Shown here: positions 1-11,089 of the stretch, one piece after another
Layout: each line of letters opens with the position of its first letter
Numbering within the stretch: the first letter of the stretch is position 1
Assembly: GCA_030412805.1 (NCBI GenBank)
Contig: JASJFJ010000001.1
Coordinates: forward strand, 2,482,501 to 2,546,500
Reading direction: 5' to 3'
DNA from: Westerdykella aurantiaca
Lineage: Eukaryota > Ascomycota > Dothideomycetes > Pleosporales > Sporormiaceae
DNA length: 64,000 bases
Made by a program: the position numbers and the translations under genes
The notes under the pieces: model-generated
Told to the model about the DNA's origin: nothing
The model's database searches: none
Seen by the model: only the letters and a program-made list of their open reading frames with translations

Positions 1-443
1 CAACCATGGCCTGGGCGGAGGCGAAGGCAGCGTCGAAGTTGTACTGGCAAGGCTCGACGGGGACGGCACCGGCGCCGGCAATGGCAGAGAGGAGCGTCGT
101 GACGTGAGTGGCCTCCGTCTCGCCGACCTTGACCAACGCCTGCACATCGGATTCCTTGAGACCCAGAGCCATGAAGTCCGAGGCGGGGAATTTGGCGAAA
201 CCCTGCTTGTAGAATGCGGCTTCGAGATGCTCCGCAGTCAGGGCACTGGTTGGCTGGTTAGCCCTATCCACCTCATGGACCCTGATGAACTCACAATTGC
301 AGAATATCCACGTCGGTCAAGCCACCAGCCGGGGGAGCAGGAGGGGCGGGCTCTTGACGAACATCGATCCCAGCGGGGGCGGCCACCGTGAGCGCCGGTG
401 CCAGGCAGAAGAGGTAGTTGATGGTTGAGCGGAGGCTAGGCAT
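1..443 (-). CDS. Rds1-like ferritin-fold secreted protein, C-terminus cut by window edge
   Basis: The start codon is at 443 and the reading frame runs off the window at position 1. The first about 20 residues (MPSLRSTINYLFCLAPALTV) look like a signal peptide, followed by a short Pro/Ala linker. One intron lies at 246-294 (GTGAGT..CAG); splicing it joins DILQF to ALTAEHLEAAFYKQGF. That block with its Glu/His residues, and the later VGETEATHVTTLLSAI, match the ferritin-like fold of fungal Rds1-type stress proteins (Pfam Ferritin_2). Those proteins are induced by stress or starvation; their biochemistry is poorly known. Only about 130 residues are visible, so whether the second helical pair is intact cannot be judged. 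Confidence 0.82.
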
Positions 444-2059
444 CTTGCTGAATTAAGTCGTATTTGCTGGTTGGTTGGTTGTTTAAAGGGACTGGTCTGT
501 GAAAGGATGGACGGCTAATGACAAAGTCTAGCTCTGAATGATGAATTATAAATTCTCGTTAAAAGTCCAACCAGGGACAGAGAGGTAAGAAGCGAAGGGA
601 AAGAATGTGGTGGGAATTAGGGGGGAAGAAGAACCGAATGGAAAGCTCCTGCTAGCTGATGTCCAACAGAAAACGTTCAAAGGAAACAGAGGTGGGCGCC
701 AAACGGACCTTATAGTCCTCGCCTCCTCGCCCCGACTTGGGGCTGCATCTGAGACGACATGGCAAATTCGGAGGACGGTCCTTCCTGAGCACGCGGCAAA
801 CCCTCCCAAGGATTCACGGACACAGTGATCCCGCGCACGGCAGGTCCAGCTAGCGGATAACAGGCAGAGCGATCTTCCGTTTTCAGCCATGCGAGTCGGT
901 AGCGAGTAAGGGTGGGTTCATTTTGGTGGAAGAACCACCCTGAGAGGTCGCGACGCCGACCTGGGGGTTGGTGTTGAAGTCGGTGGTGTAGCAGAACAGG
1001 GGTGCTGCGACGACGCCCAGGCCACGCTTGAAACCCTGAGAGTGACAACAGACAGCCCTCCTCGATTTCGCCGCACGGAGGACAATGAGCCGCCAGAAGC
1101 AGGACCGTTCAGGCTTGTACCTGTTGCATGAGAACGGGTGGTCGATTTCCCGAGTTCTTTCGTGGCCGGTAGGTGCAAAGCTTATGGGCAGTCGTACTGA
1201 GCGCAGTTTATAGCACCCGAGTTTGGGGGGATGGGTCTTGAAGAAAAGCTGCTGTAAGTACGTCTACAGAACATGTAGGAATAGTAATGCTCGACATGCC
1301 CAGCATGTTCCGAACTGCTGTTCATAAGGGGGCACTCGATGTGGTTGTGATGGTCGGCAGGGGTTGAGATCCAAGAGGAGTGCATGTGGCTGAAGCATGA
1401 ACCAAACATCGCTTGGCTCGCCAAGTACCCCCAGGGGCGATCCCCAAATCTATATCAAAGCGGTCTATTCTCCGATACTGCCTGGGGTGTTCGGGAGGGT
1501 CACATACCGGTAGGGGTCTGTTCGGCTGCCGGCAACTGCACAGTCTTTCAAGCGGATGGACAGCCAGGCCAACGGGACCACGAGGTTCTCAGACAGGCGA
1601 GCGGATCCAAACTCCCTTCATATCGTCATCCTCATATTTTTCTCGCCCACAGAAAAGGTCGCAATGCGCTTACAGACAATTTAGAATACGGCTATAAACA
1701 TATACTACTGACCTCAACTCGAGTCTCGACTGCTGCTTCACCCCTTCTCTGCCATCATAATATACGTCTCAAGTACTTCTGCTGCATAGACCTATATGCG
1801 ATATCCTTTCTGAGCTCTGAATATCGACAATATAAATACCTTCCTTTCTCCTGCAATTCCAGAAAACTCATGTTGTCTGGGACAATTAGTTGGTCTGCTG
1901 ACCAAACGCAATCTTCGTCGGTTTCCGTAGCCGTTCTTCGACAGCGAGTAATAGATGGAGTATTTATGGGGAGTAGGGGTTTGTTATAGTGTTGCTCACA
2001 TCCGACCAGAAGCAGAGCGTATTCCCCCTTATGGAGGACCTCTATGGTATCATGGGAGA
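444..2059. other. Intergenic region between the Rds1-like gene and SSD1
   Basis: About 1.6 kb lies between the 5' end of the Rds1-like gene and the 3' end of SSD1. The left part should hold the Rds1-like promoter and the right part the SSD1 3' UTR. Open frames of up to 201 codons (1384-1989) exist, but they have no recognisable domain and no convincing splice structure. I see no tRNA, repeat or transposon. Confidence 0.6.
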
Positions 2060-5000
2060 TTAAAGAGCAAAAGGATTGAGAGAGCGGATGGTCAGACACC
2101 TAAATCGAGTCAGCGTGGAACATCTCTCAAACTTCAGGGTAGGCATTCACTTACGGTGGGCTCTTTGTCAGATCCGTCTTCAAGATGATGGGCACACGGG
2201 TCATCTCCCGCACTTCTTGGATATAGTCGCCATTTTCTTCCCTCAGGGTGAACCAATCCAGATACTTCTCCTTGTTTGTAAGCTTCGACTCGGGCAGTTC
2301 GTTGGCACTCTGTGAGAGCTTGGAATCCGAGTTGACGCGATGAGGGGCCTGACCCGTCGAAAGCGCCCCCCTCGTGGGAGAAGGTGGCATGCTCTGGGTT
2401 GGTCGATCAGCGCCGTTGGGGTTGAGCGATACACCGGCCATGGTTCCAGCGAGATCGTCTGCATCGTCATCTTCGTCGTCCTCGAAGAGTGCGTCCACAT
2501 CGGCCGTAGAGATCGTCCTTGTATCCATGTTCTTCCGCTGGGCCTCTTCTTGTTCCCTGGCACGCTGTTTCGCCAGTTCGGCCTCACGGGCTGCAGCCGC
2601 TGCGTTAGCGGCACGGGCGGAAACTGGCTTCGGTCGTTCATCTTCCGGTATGTATGCCGACGAGGGCACACCCTTCTCCCAGAAGAGTTCCAAAAGTCGT
2701 TGGTTCTTGTCAAACTCTGCTTTCTTCAAAGGCAATTGATCGCAATGAACACGCTTCTCGAAACCATATTCTGGAATGAGAACGTCGAAGGCCGACTCGT
2801 ACACACAAAGGACGATACCCTCGCTGATAAGGTCCCCACCCAGTTCTTGTCGTTTCTTGTCCATTTGGCGACAAGACTCAATATGTACGCTCTGCTCCTG
2901 GGCACTGTGGGCAGAGTCCTTCTTGGTATTGCACAGCTCGGCTGTCTTGTTCAGTGCCTCCGCATCTTCAGCGAACTCGATCTCTCCATTGGACAGGATA
3001 GCTTCCAGTTGACGATGGACTATGATGTCTGCGTACCGCCGAGACGGGTTGGTGAAGTGAGTGTACATAGGGAGATTCAGAGCGTAGTGCTGGAACTGAT
3101 CCTCCGTAGTCTTGCCAGCAACGAAATACTTCGCCCGCGTCATGGACTTGATGATGAGAGTCTCGATACCCTTCCGGATGTCAGGATTCTCTACCTGGAA
3201 CAAACTGTTCTGCAAGGTTCCGCTGCTCGTGGTATCGATGGGATACCCAATGGCGTTCATTCGTTGCGCTATGGTGTCCAACCGACGAGGGTTGGGCGAT
3301 GGCTGGCGTCGCAGGAACGCTTTCTGGGGGAGTCCTTCATAAAGCTTCTTGGCCACGAACGCATTGGTCTTGTGGCTGATCTCCTCGACGAGATCGTGCG
3401 CGGGGGAGGAGTTGAAAATATTGCCCTCAACTGGGATGTTCTCATCGTCGAGCTGGTAGATGAGCCGAAGCGGGGGAATTTCGGTGGCACGATCACCGAA
3501 CCGTGCCTGACGGAATTTGATCGCAATGTCATAAAGAGTCTTGATATCCTCCGCTCGGGATGCCGGTACTGAGAGGTCATTGCGACCACTAATCACCGAA
3601 TCGACCTCTTCAAATGTCAATTTGCCGGAGCTCTTTATCACGGCCTTGCCGATCCAGGTCTCGTCCTCCAAGACACGGCCAGATTTGGGGTCAATCTTGA
3701 AAACGACGCTGACCGTATACCTGTCCTGACCCGGGCTCAAGCAGCAAATGTCCGAAGACAAGCGAGGAGGAAGCATGTTGACGGTGCGATCCATGAGATA
3801 GACCGCAGTGCCACGCTTCTTCGCCTCGCGGTCGACCAGGCTGCTGGGTTTGATGAAGTGAGCAACATCGGCGACGTGTATACCCACCTCCACAAGGCCA
3901 TCATCCAAGCGTTTGAAGTGGATGGCATCATCGAGTTCCTTGCTTCCGTTAGGATCGATGGTGAATGTCTCCACATCCCGGAAGTCTCTCCGTTTGGCCA
4001 GGGCTTCCTCGCCGTCATTCTCAACAGACCAGTCCTCGAACCCGACAGACTTCAAGACAGCATCGGTGAAGGCTTCTGGTCCAAAATTGTTGTCCCGAAG
4101 CAGCGCATCGGTCTCCACCTTCGGATCGCCCATCTCGCCCAGCATCTCCACCAGGGTACCAAAAGGATGAAGCGAGGTGATGGGCCAGCGCTTGATGGTG
4201 GCGACAAAGATTCTGTTCGCATAATCCTGGTGCTTCTCCACGAAATCTCTGGGAGCCTGTTCGGTCGGAATAGCAATAAGGGGAACGCGCTTGTCCGTCG
4301 GCTTGAACCACACAATCTTGGGCTTATCCTGTTGACGCTCAGGTTGTTGGCGGGCAGAGCCTCCTTCACGGGCTTGACGTTCGGCTTCTTGCTTTTCTTT
4401 CGTAGCTTGGCTGCTAGGTCGGAGGAGGCCCAGGGTTCTATAGACGTTAGTATTTCAGCCTTTGCTGGGGGTGCATCAAAACATACCCTGAGAACATCTG
4501 CCCGGCCACACGCTCGATGACGGCCACAATGTGGCCAGCATAGAGGGGCTTTTGCTCATCATTGATTTCCTCCTCCTCCATGAGAAGCAGGCTTTGCCCT
4601 TCTACTTCCACATCGTCGTTCTTCTTCTGCGTCGGCCTCTGCCTCAAACTACCCCTCCGGCGAACGCCGCCTTCGCCCAACTGTCCTGTCTCGGGTTGGG
4701 TAGTAGCATCGTTTACCGCAAGCCCGCCGCCGCGAGGGTCGGCATTGTCCTTGCGCTTCTTCTTCTCCTCTTTCTCGCGCTTCTGTCCCCAGACCTCGTC
4801 CACATCCAGCAGCTCGACTGCTACCATATCGCCTTCTAGAGCTCGGTTGCGGTCTTTGCTGCCACAGATGAAAATATCAGCATCCAGGTCGCTCGTAGTC
4901 ACGTACGCGTCGCTCCGATTCTTCTTGTTGACACGAAGGATTCCTGCAACCAGCTGGCCATCGCCAAGAAGGGCAGGAAGACTAGCCTGGGGCAGATACG

Positions 5001-6304
5001 GGGTGAAGAGTGTTTTGCGTTGCTGTTGCTGCTGCATACCCATCTGGGGCTGGGCGTGCTGGCTCGCTTGGAGGCCTCCCATGCCTTGCACGTTCAATTG
5101 CCCGGCCTGGAGGGCTTGGAGGTGAGCCAACTGTAACGGATTCAGACCTTGAGGTTGAAACATGTGCTGCGGTGGCATCAGGACGGGTCCTTGGGGGAGC
5201 TGCAGCACCTGCGGCTGGCCTTGGTACTGAAAGTTGCCCAGGGAACCGATGGATTGGTTCACGGAGCCACGTGCACGGTGACCCGGTTGGAACGGGGTGG
5301 CATTGGCGGTCTGGTTCAGATTGAAATTGCCCATATTTTGGGCCTGGCTGTCTTGGGGTTGTTGTTGCTGGGTGTTGGGCTGCCTCCAGTTGCCTTCGAA
5401 GTTGCGGGAAGAGCTCCTGTTATGACCGCTACCGCGGCGTTGGAAATCGGACTGCCCGCTTTGGCCGTTGCCCTCCGCTTGCGGGCCAGGGAACTGGAAA
5501 CTCCCACCTCCACGACCTGAGTGACCGCCGCCGCGACCACCCACGGCCATGCTCTGACTGCGGCCGTGGGCAACACGACCACCGCGGAGAGCTGGCTGCT
5601 CGGTTGGAGTACTTCCCGACCTGGCGGGACTGGACTCGCGCTTTTCGTCGGCACCGCCGGCGGAAGGCAAGGGGAACTGGAAACCAGAGGTCTTGCGCTT
5701 CTGCTCAGCCAGTTCGGCGGCCTTCTTGGCTTCGGGTAGGGCTAGAGAGTGACGGCGAGTGTGGCCGGAACCTGCGGCACCGCCGCCTCGGCCACGAGGA
5801 TTTATATTCTCCCTGCCCTGGTTGCCCTGTTGTCCTTGGAATTCGCCGAAGCCCGAAGCGCCCGAGGACGGGGCCGGAGGAGGGCCCATACCCACATTCG
5901 GTAGAGCGGACTGGTTGCGTCTGTGCGAAGAGCCTTGGGGAGGAGCGTTCATCGGGACAGCGAGTTGCTGTTGCGGCATTTGTTGGGGGAACTGGTAGTT
6001 GTTGACGTGTGGGGAAACGTTGGGCATCTGGAAATTGGCCGGCAGATGCTGCTGCGGGGGTATCATGCCCATGCTAACATATTGTTGGTGGGTAGCAGCG
6101 ATGTGCTGCTGCTGTTGCTGTATAGCCTCGATTTGCTGGGTGAGGGCGAGTTGTTGCGCTGGGAATGAAAGTCAGCAGGTGCAGGACAAGGAGTCGGGTT
6201 ATCGTACCCATGAGAGGAGTCAGCTCAGACGGACTACGTCGATGAGCAATGTGGAGGCGACGGCCAGAGGGGCCTACGGGAGTAGGCCGGCCTTGTTGAT
6301 CCAT
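2060..6304 (-). CDS. SSD1: Ssd1, RNA-binding RNase II/Dis3L2-type pseudonuclease
   Basis: Exons are 6208-6304, 4487-6158, 2155-4437 and 2060-2099, giving about 1,363 residues, a usual Ssd1 length. The last exon is tiny and encodes only the conserved tail LTIRSLNPFAL. The N-terminal about 350 residues are Gln/Gly/Asn-rich and disordered. Cold-shock domains follow, then an RNB domain containing IDPNGSKELDDAIHF. In active RNB enzymes the pattern is D-P-x(5)-D-x-D-D; here the second Asp is Glu, fitting Ssd1 as an mRNA-binding translational repressor rather than a nuclease. Known Ssd1 binds mRNAs for cell-wall proteins and is controlled by the NDR kinase Cbk1. Five HxRxxS sites (about residues 21, 111, 165, 230, 278) and three [YF]xFP docking-like motifs (87, 192, 253) are visible. 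Introns 2100-2154, 4438-4486 and 6159-6207 keep phase. Confidence 0.95.
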
Positions 6305-8064
6305 GGCTGTGAATGAAGTGGTTGAAAGCCCAGTGTGCAATTATGGAGGTACAATGTTCCTAATCGTGGATAAGTCAGCTTCGCCGGGAGGTCCAATCAG
6401 ATATGGTTGAGCTTCAGATCGGGGTGAAACGAGGTGGCGAGAGGTGATGGCATGCGGGGGCGGAAGCTGGACGAGGGTAGAGAGAGAATGAAGCCAGTGG
6501 AGTGGGTGGCGCGGTTGGGGTGAGATGGGTGTAGCTAGGTAGGTGGGAGGGATAGCTTCCTGGGGAGGGGGGCAGCAACGTACAGCGATGTAGAAAAGCT
6601 ATTTGGAGGCAAGTGGGATGCGCAAGCTGATGCTTTTTCTCTTAGGATCGAAGATCGGTAGAACAGGAGATGGTCGCAAAGTGACTGGTAGGATCAGGTT
6701 GCGCAGAAGGTTGACAGAGGTTGTGTGCAGTAGGGGTTGTGGGAAGCGGGCCTGGTCAAGGAGCGGAATCCCCAAGCCCGACGAGGAAGTGGCGTCGCAA
6801 ACGACAGAAAGAAGGAGGCGATGTCGGGCAGTTGGGAAAGAAGGTCCAAAGGAAGGAGGAGTCACCGGCGGGTGCGGCAAGAGAGGGTGGTGGTGAAGAT
6901 GGGTTGGAGAGGGAGGGGAGGGGAGGGAAGGCGAATATGGATGATGAGGAGGAGGAGGAGAGAAGGCGAGGGCGGTGGGTGGGCTGGCCCCTGCTTTCAT
7001 ACAAAGGTTAGTAGGTCCGAGAGCCCTTGGAGGCGCGCCCACGACCGCGATCAGCAGCCATGGAGCTGCCCGCAAACGACGCAATTCCATACGTCACTAG
7101 CCACCGGACCGGATGATAGTATAATAGCTCTATTAGCAGCATTGCGATTAGATGGTTCAGCAGGCAGACGACTTCACAAGCTGTTGTTGCGGACCGATTG
7201 GGGGCCTCGAGCTCCTCACGACGGACGGTGTACACTGGACAAGACAGTGTGCCCAGCGACGTGCAGCAAGCCCTGGAACCGACGCAGCCCAAGGTAGTCA
7301 CGCTTCTGCTGTGCTAGTCGTCACATACTATCACAAATACTCCGCAGTCACAGGGGGTCGCCAAAGACGCTCTGTTTGAACCCGTTTCAACACAAATATA
7401 GCTGTCTCACACTCCCCCATGGCTAACCTATGGTGAGCTCCAAGCTTCTAGACGACAAAGATAGGATGGCAAGGAATCCCCCCCGAGAGCACATGCAAAT
7501 TGGGTGGCGGCCCGTTTCCCCCCTCCCTCCCTCTTGACGACGCGGCGGCGGCGGCGTGAACGGATAGCTAGCTAATAGCTGGAGCTTCCTTCCAAGGTTA
7601 TTATTAGCCAATTAGGGCGAGCTTCCCGGCATTACGTTTTTCCGTTCCCTGGGCTCGGCGTCGACATGGCTCGGGTCGGCTATCTTCACCTTCACTTGGC
7701 TTCTCCTTTGAGTGGTGACCTCTTGGTCCCAACCCCCCTCCAAAACCACCGTCTTGCGCAAGACCTACGTGCCGACACATATACCAGTTGCCGTTGCGTA
7801 CATTCACTCGCTATCCAGGGCATTCTTGCTACTGTTTTTGCGCTATCGTCATTTTGCTGCGGTTCATTCCACTCTCAAACTTCAAACTTCGTGGTCACGA
7901 CTTTTCCCGACGCGCGCAACCCCAACCTCCTGGGGACGATTCACCTTCACCGGCACCCATGCAACTCACCTAACTTCGACCCCGCCACTTCTCCCCTCGC
8001 ACTTTTTCTTTTACCTTACAATCCTCCCCAACTTCACCCTCAACCTACTCCTCCCGCTCTCGGC
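6305..8064. promoter_or_regulatory. Divergent promoter region between SSD1 and GLE1
   Basis: This 1.76 kb region separates two divergent start codons. On the SSD1 strand, 6750-7000 is strongly pyrimidine-rich (the + strand shows long runs of GGA/GAG), typical of fungal 5' leaders. The apparent 163-codon frame on the minus strand (6599-7090) is Pro/Ser low complexity made by this bias. On the GLE1 side, an in-frame open extension back to 7666 looks like leader sequence. I assign no specific transcription-factor sites. Confidence 0.5.
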
Positions 8065-9768
8065 ATGCCGCCAAAGTCCGGCACCTCGTCCGCAACCATG
8101 CATTCCGCGTCCCCACTCAGCTCGAGCTGGATAGGAAGCTCCCCCTCAAGGCAGTCGCCTTCAAGACACTCCCCCGGCCGCAGAGGCGTCCGCTCGCCCC
8201 CTCGCGATTCCACTCGCCTGGACATCTTCGACAAGGACAGCCCCTCGAAGCGAATGATCCTGGAATTCAGCCAATTGCTGCTCCGTTCCGAGGAAGAGTT
8301 CAACAATCGCCTCGACAAGGCCTGCGCAGAACACGCCCAAGTCTACCAGGAGCAGCTTCGAAAGGCAGAGCGCAAGCATGACAAAGTCAGGGAGGGTGCC
8401 GAGTTCGAGCTCACTCGCTTGGTCCTTGAAGAAGAACTTCGACAGATGAAACGAGAGGAGGAACGCCAGCGCGAGCTTGAACGTATCAAGGCCGAAAAGG
8501 CTAAGCAAGAATCAGAGGCAAGACAACGTGTGCTCGAGGCAAAGCGCCGCGAGGAAGAAGCTGCGCGGAAGGCAGCCGAGGAGCAGCGACAGATACAGGA
8601 GGCAGAGGCTAAGGCCAGAGCCCAGAAAGAGCGGGAAGAGGCGGCACGCAGGCAGAAGGCCGAACAAGACGAGGCCGCTAAGAAGGCGAGAGAAGAAGCC
8701 GCCGCTGCTCAAAAAGCCCAAGCCCAAGCTCCTCCCCAGCCAGCCCTACAGAGGCCTGTCCAAGCTCCCATCACAACTCCAGCGGCCCAGCCCACCGGCG
8801 CAGCCGCGATTGGTGCATCAGACGTCGAGGAGATCCATTCCCGGTATTTGGAATTGCATCAGCGAATGAAGGCCTTCTGGAAGCCATTCAAGACCGAGTG
8901 TGCTCAAAAGGGTCATCCCTTCAAAGGACCCGTCGGTGATCTGAGGAGGGAGTTGAGGAAAATCACCGGTCAGGTTACCGTGGAGCGCGCCGATAGCAAG
9001 GTTGTCATCTCCAAGATCCGCGAATTGCTGCGTAGCACTGCCAAAATCGGCGGCCCCACCGTCGACATTCGACCCTTCATCATCTCTCGACCCTTGCCTT
9101 CCTTGTCGAACGAATCCGAAGCTCAGTACCCTGCGATCCTCTTGTATGCCTTCATCTGCTTCGAGAAGTTCGTCATCAAGCAGTTCGATTCCGAAGCCGC
9201 CAAGGAGGAGTCCGGCATCATCCAGGAGCTTGGTATAATTGCAGCAAGCCTCTTCGTCGACAAAGAATTCGTCTGGAAAGGCATTCCCATGATCGATCTC
9301 CTGTTGGCTAAGCTCCACCGCGCGTGCCCCATCCTCTTCGGCATCACTGGAAACCCGAACACCCCCGAAGGGAGAGCTCGCCTGGGCTGGACGAATGTCG
9401 GCGGCTCGCCCATGAATGTCAACTACTATCACCAGCGCATGGTGGGGTTGGCGAACGGTTTTGCGGCCATGAGTTTGCGGGCTGTGGCAGCACCGGCCAT
9501 CCCCATCTCTGAACACTGGCGCGCCCTCGCTTCGATTTGCAACATGCCGTCGGATCAGCTCTACACCGGACATTTCATGGTACTCAAGGGGCTGGTACGC
9601 GACTCCGCCAAGAAGATCATCCTGTACTATGGCGTTCAAGGCCGGGCGCTTCTGCGCCATGCGACCATCGTCATGCCCCAGCGAGCTCCGGCTCGCGCCA
9701 AGGATACGGCGAGTTTGGTGTCAGTGTACCCGGATGTGTGGAAGGCCGCAGGCATTTCTCTGGAATAG
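8065..9768 (+). CDS. GLE1: Gle1, mRNA-export mediator at the nuclear pore
   Basis: This single-exon gene encodes 567 residues from the ATG at 8065. The frame stays open upstream to an ATG at 7666, but that stretch reads as leader-like sequence without family similarity, so I prefer 8065. The N-terminal about 100 residues are Ser/Pro/Arg-rich. A highly charged coiled coil follows (about 130-230, repeated EE/RK/QA blocks), then an Ala/Pro linker and the globular C-terminal Gle1 domain (about 255-560) with YAFICFEKFVIKQF and CPILFGITGN. In yeast and animals Gle1 binds inositol hexakisphosphate and activates the DEAD-box ATPase Dbp5 on the cytoplasmic face of the pore. It is convergent with the CPDase gene. 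A duplicated copy of its last codons lies just past the stop. Confidence 0.95.
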   Translation: MPPKSGTSSATMHSASPLSSSWIGSSPSRQSPSRHSPGRRGVRSPPRDSTRLDIFDKDSPSKRMILEFSQLLLRSEEEFNNRLDKACAEHAQVYQEQLRKAERKHDKVREGAEFELTRLVLEEELRQMKREEERQRELERIKAEKAKQESEARQRVLEAKRREEEAARKAAEEQRQIQEAEAKARAQKEREEAARRQKAEQDEAAKKAREEAAAAQKAQAQAPPQPALQRPVQAPITTPAAQPTGAAAIGASDVEEIHSRYLELHQRMKAFWKPFKTECAQKGHPFKGPVGDLRRELRKITGQVTVERADSKVVISKIRELLRSTAKIGGPTVDIRPFIISRPLPSLSNESEAQYPAILLYAFICFEKFVIKQFDSEAAKEESGIIQELGIIAASLFVDKEFVWKGIPMIDLLLAKLHRACPILFGITGNPNTPEGRARLGWTNVGGSPMNVNYYHQRMVGLANGFAAMSLRAVAAPAIPISEHWRALASICNMPSDQLYTGHFMVLKGLVRDSAKKIILYYGVQGRALLRHATIVMPQRAPARAKDTASLVSVYPDVWKAAGISLE

Positions 9769-9824
9769 AGTGGCGGCGTATTCGTGTCTGTGGAAAGCTG
9801 CCGGCTTTTCTGTGGATTAGAGTG
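9737..9824 (+). repeat. Imperfect tandem duplication spanning the GLE1 stop codon
   Basis: Unit 1 (9737-9772) contains the last codons WKAAGISLE and the stop. Unit 2 (9789-9824), 52 nt downstream and in another frame, would read WKAAGFSVD followed by an aligned TAG. The units differ by about 8 positions and one length change. Confidence 0.8.
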
Positions 9825-10018
9825 ACGGTTCGATTGGGATGTTCAGACTCGGGTCTGCTGGGAACGAACGTATTGCATTGCGGAATAACCATAGCGATGC
9901 AGCATCACTGTGTAATGGCACGTCATATGAATGAATCCTGGTTTTGATCCCATTTCGTGTCTTGCGAGGAGTGCCATCTCCGGTGCAGTTTGAGCTTGGT
10001 GAATAATGAGTGAAAGAG

Positions 10019-10671
10019 CTAAATCTCCCTTTCCGCAATAGGTTCCCAGTGCTCAATCGGTCGATCCGTAGGCACCAACACCACCGTCCCTCCCGTCCAT
10101 CCCGAGCACTCATCATTCCACGTAAAACTCAGGCCAGCCTCCAGCACCATCTCCTTAACCTTCTCGATCTCCTCTATAGATACTTTTGGGCAGTCGTGAC
10201 TTGAAACCATACAGTTCAGCACAACCTCTAGTTAGCATGCCATCGGGCACAGGTCAAGACTTACTACAACAGACTCAAATGCGGACCCCACTCCTCCACC
10301 GCCCACCTCTCCGCCTCCGCCTCGTCCTCCTCCCCAGGTACAACCCTCCTCGCCCGCTTCGCAATCTCAATCAACCCGGCCTCCTTCAGAACACTGATAT
10401 ACAGTTTCTTGAAAAAGGCATCCTGACTCTCGAGGTGCGTGAAGTTGACCTCAACGCTGGTTGGAGGCGTTCCGAAAAGGTCGAGGTTGTCGAGCCATTT
10501 CTGGGGGTCGGGGGAGTAGGTTGATGGGGTGATGTTGGAGGTGAGGGTTATGTGGGGGAGAAAGAGGTGCGGGGAGTTGAAGTAGCCAGATGTTTTCTTG
10601 ATGCATGACGTGAGGATACCATTGAGAGGGTGGTCTTTTGGAGGGAGTAGCCAGAGAGAAGATCCGGGCAT
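10019..10671 (-). CDS. CPD1: 2',3'-cyclic-nucleotide 3'-phosphodiesterase (Cpd1-like 2H enzyme)
   Basis: Exons 10265-10671 and 10019-10199 encode 195 residues, a usual CPDase length. The intron 10200-10264 (GTAAGT..AAG) is placed by the family pattern HLSLLY followed by an acidic/Pro stretch; a nearer acceptor at a CTAG would give an immediate stop. Two H-x-T/S motifs typical of 2H phosphoesterases are present, H40-I-T42 and H131-L-S133. The family hydrolyses ADP-ribose 1'',2''-cyclic phosphate, a by-product of tRNA splicing. The start at 10671 (MPGSSLWLLPP) matches the usual family N-terminus better than the in-frame ATG at 10707. It is convergent with GLE1 and divergent from the patatin gene. 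Confidence 0.92.
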
Positions 10672-11089
10672 TTTGACCAGGGAGATGACGGTATGGTTGG
10701 AGGGCACAGATTGGGGGAGCTACGTACTGTGTTGTGTACTTTTGTTAGGTGGAGATGGCTTTTTGGGATGGATCCTAGTCAAGTACATACCATTAGTCGC
10801 ACTCCCGCTATTCCAAAATAATATAGCAATAAATTATCTCCTCAATCCATGTCCGCCCCATTATTCACATGCAGCCCCTCCCTCTCGCTGTCTAAATGAC
10901 GTCCTCAGTCGCTGTGGCTAGTGTAGAGACACTAGCCACACCCCCCACATTCCATCCCAAGCTTGGAAGCTCGAACGTCCGCTTTCGCTTTCATGTGAAA
11001 GAAACCCAGCGTCCACCCATCTCGTTCAACCCCCCCATACCTAGGCATAGACATGCAGCTGCCGCCCCTGGCGCCCGGCTGACCTCGCC
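10672..11089. promoter_or_regulatory. Divergent promoter between CPD1 and the patatin-like gene
   Basis: A 418-nt region between two start codons. It contains a perfect inverted repeat at 10914-10939 and several C-rich tracts. A 71-codon frame (10896-11111) overlaps it but ends without similarity to anything I know. Confidence 0.5.
10914..10939. repeat. Perfect 11-bp inverted repeat with 4-nt loop
   Basis: GTGGCTAGTGT, spacer AGAG, then ACACTAGCCAC: a perfect dyad. It sits about 150 nt before the patatin-like start codon, so it could be a protein-binding palindrome in DNA or a hairpin in the 5' leader. Confidence 0.8.

Noticed and set aside
1384..1989. 201-codon open frame on + strand
   Set aside because: No domain, overlaps a minus frame of similar length, poor composition; treated as intergenic.
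6599..7090. 163-codon Pro/Ser-rich frame on minus strand upstream of SSD1
   Set aside because: Made by a pyrimidine-rich leader; no conserved motif.
7666..8064. N-terminal extension of GLE1
   Set aside because: Open but without family similarity; starts at 8065 or 8098 fit the family.
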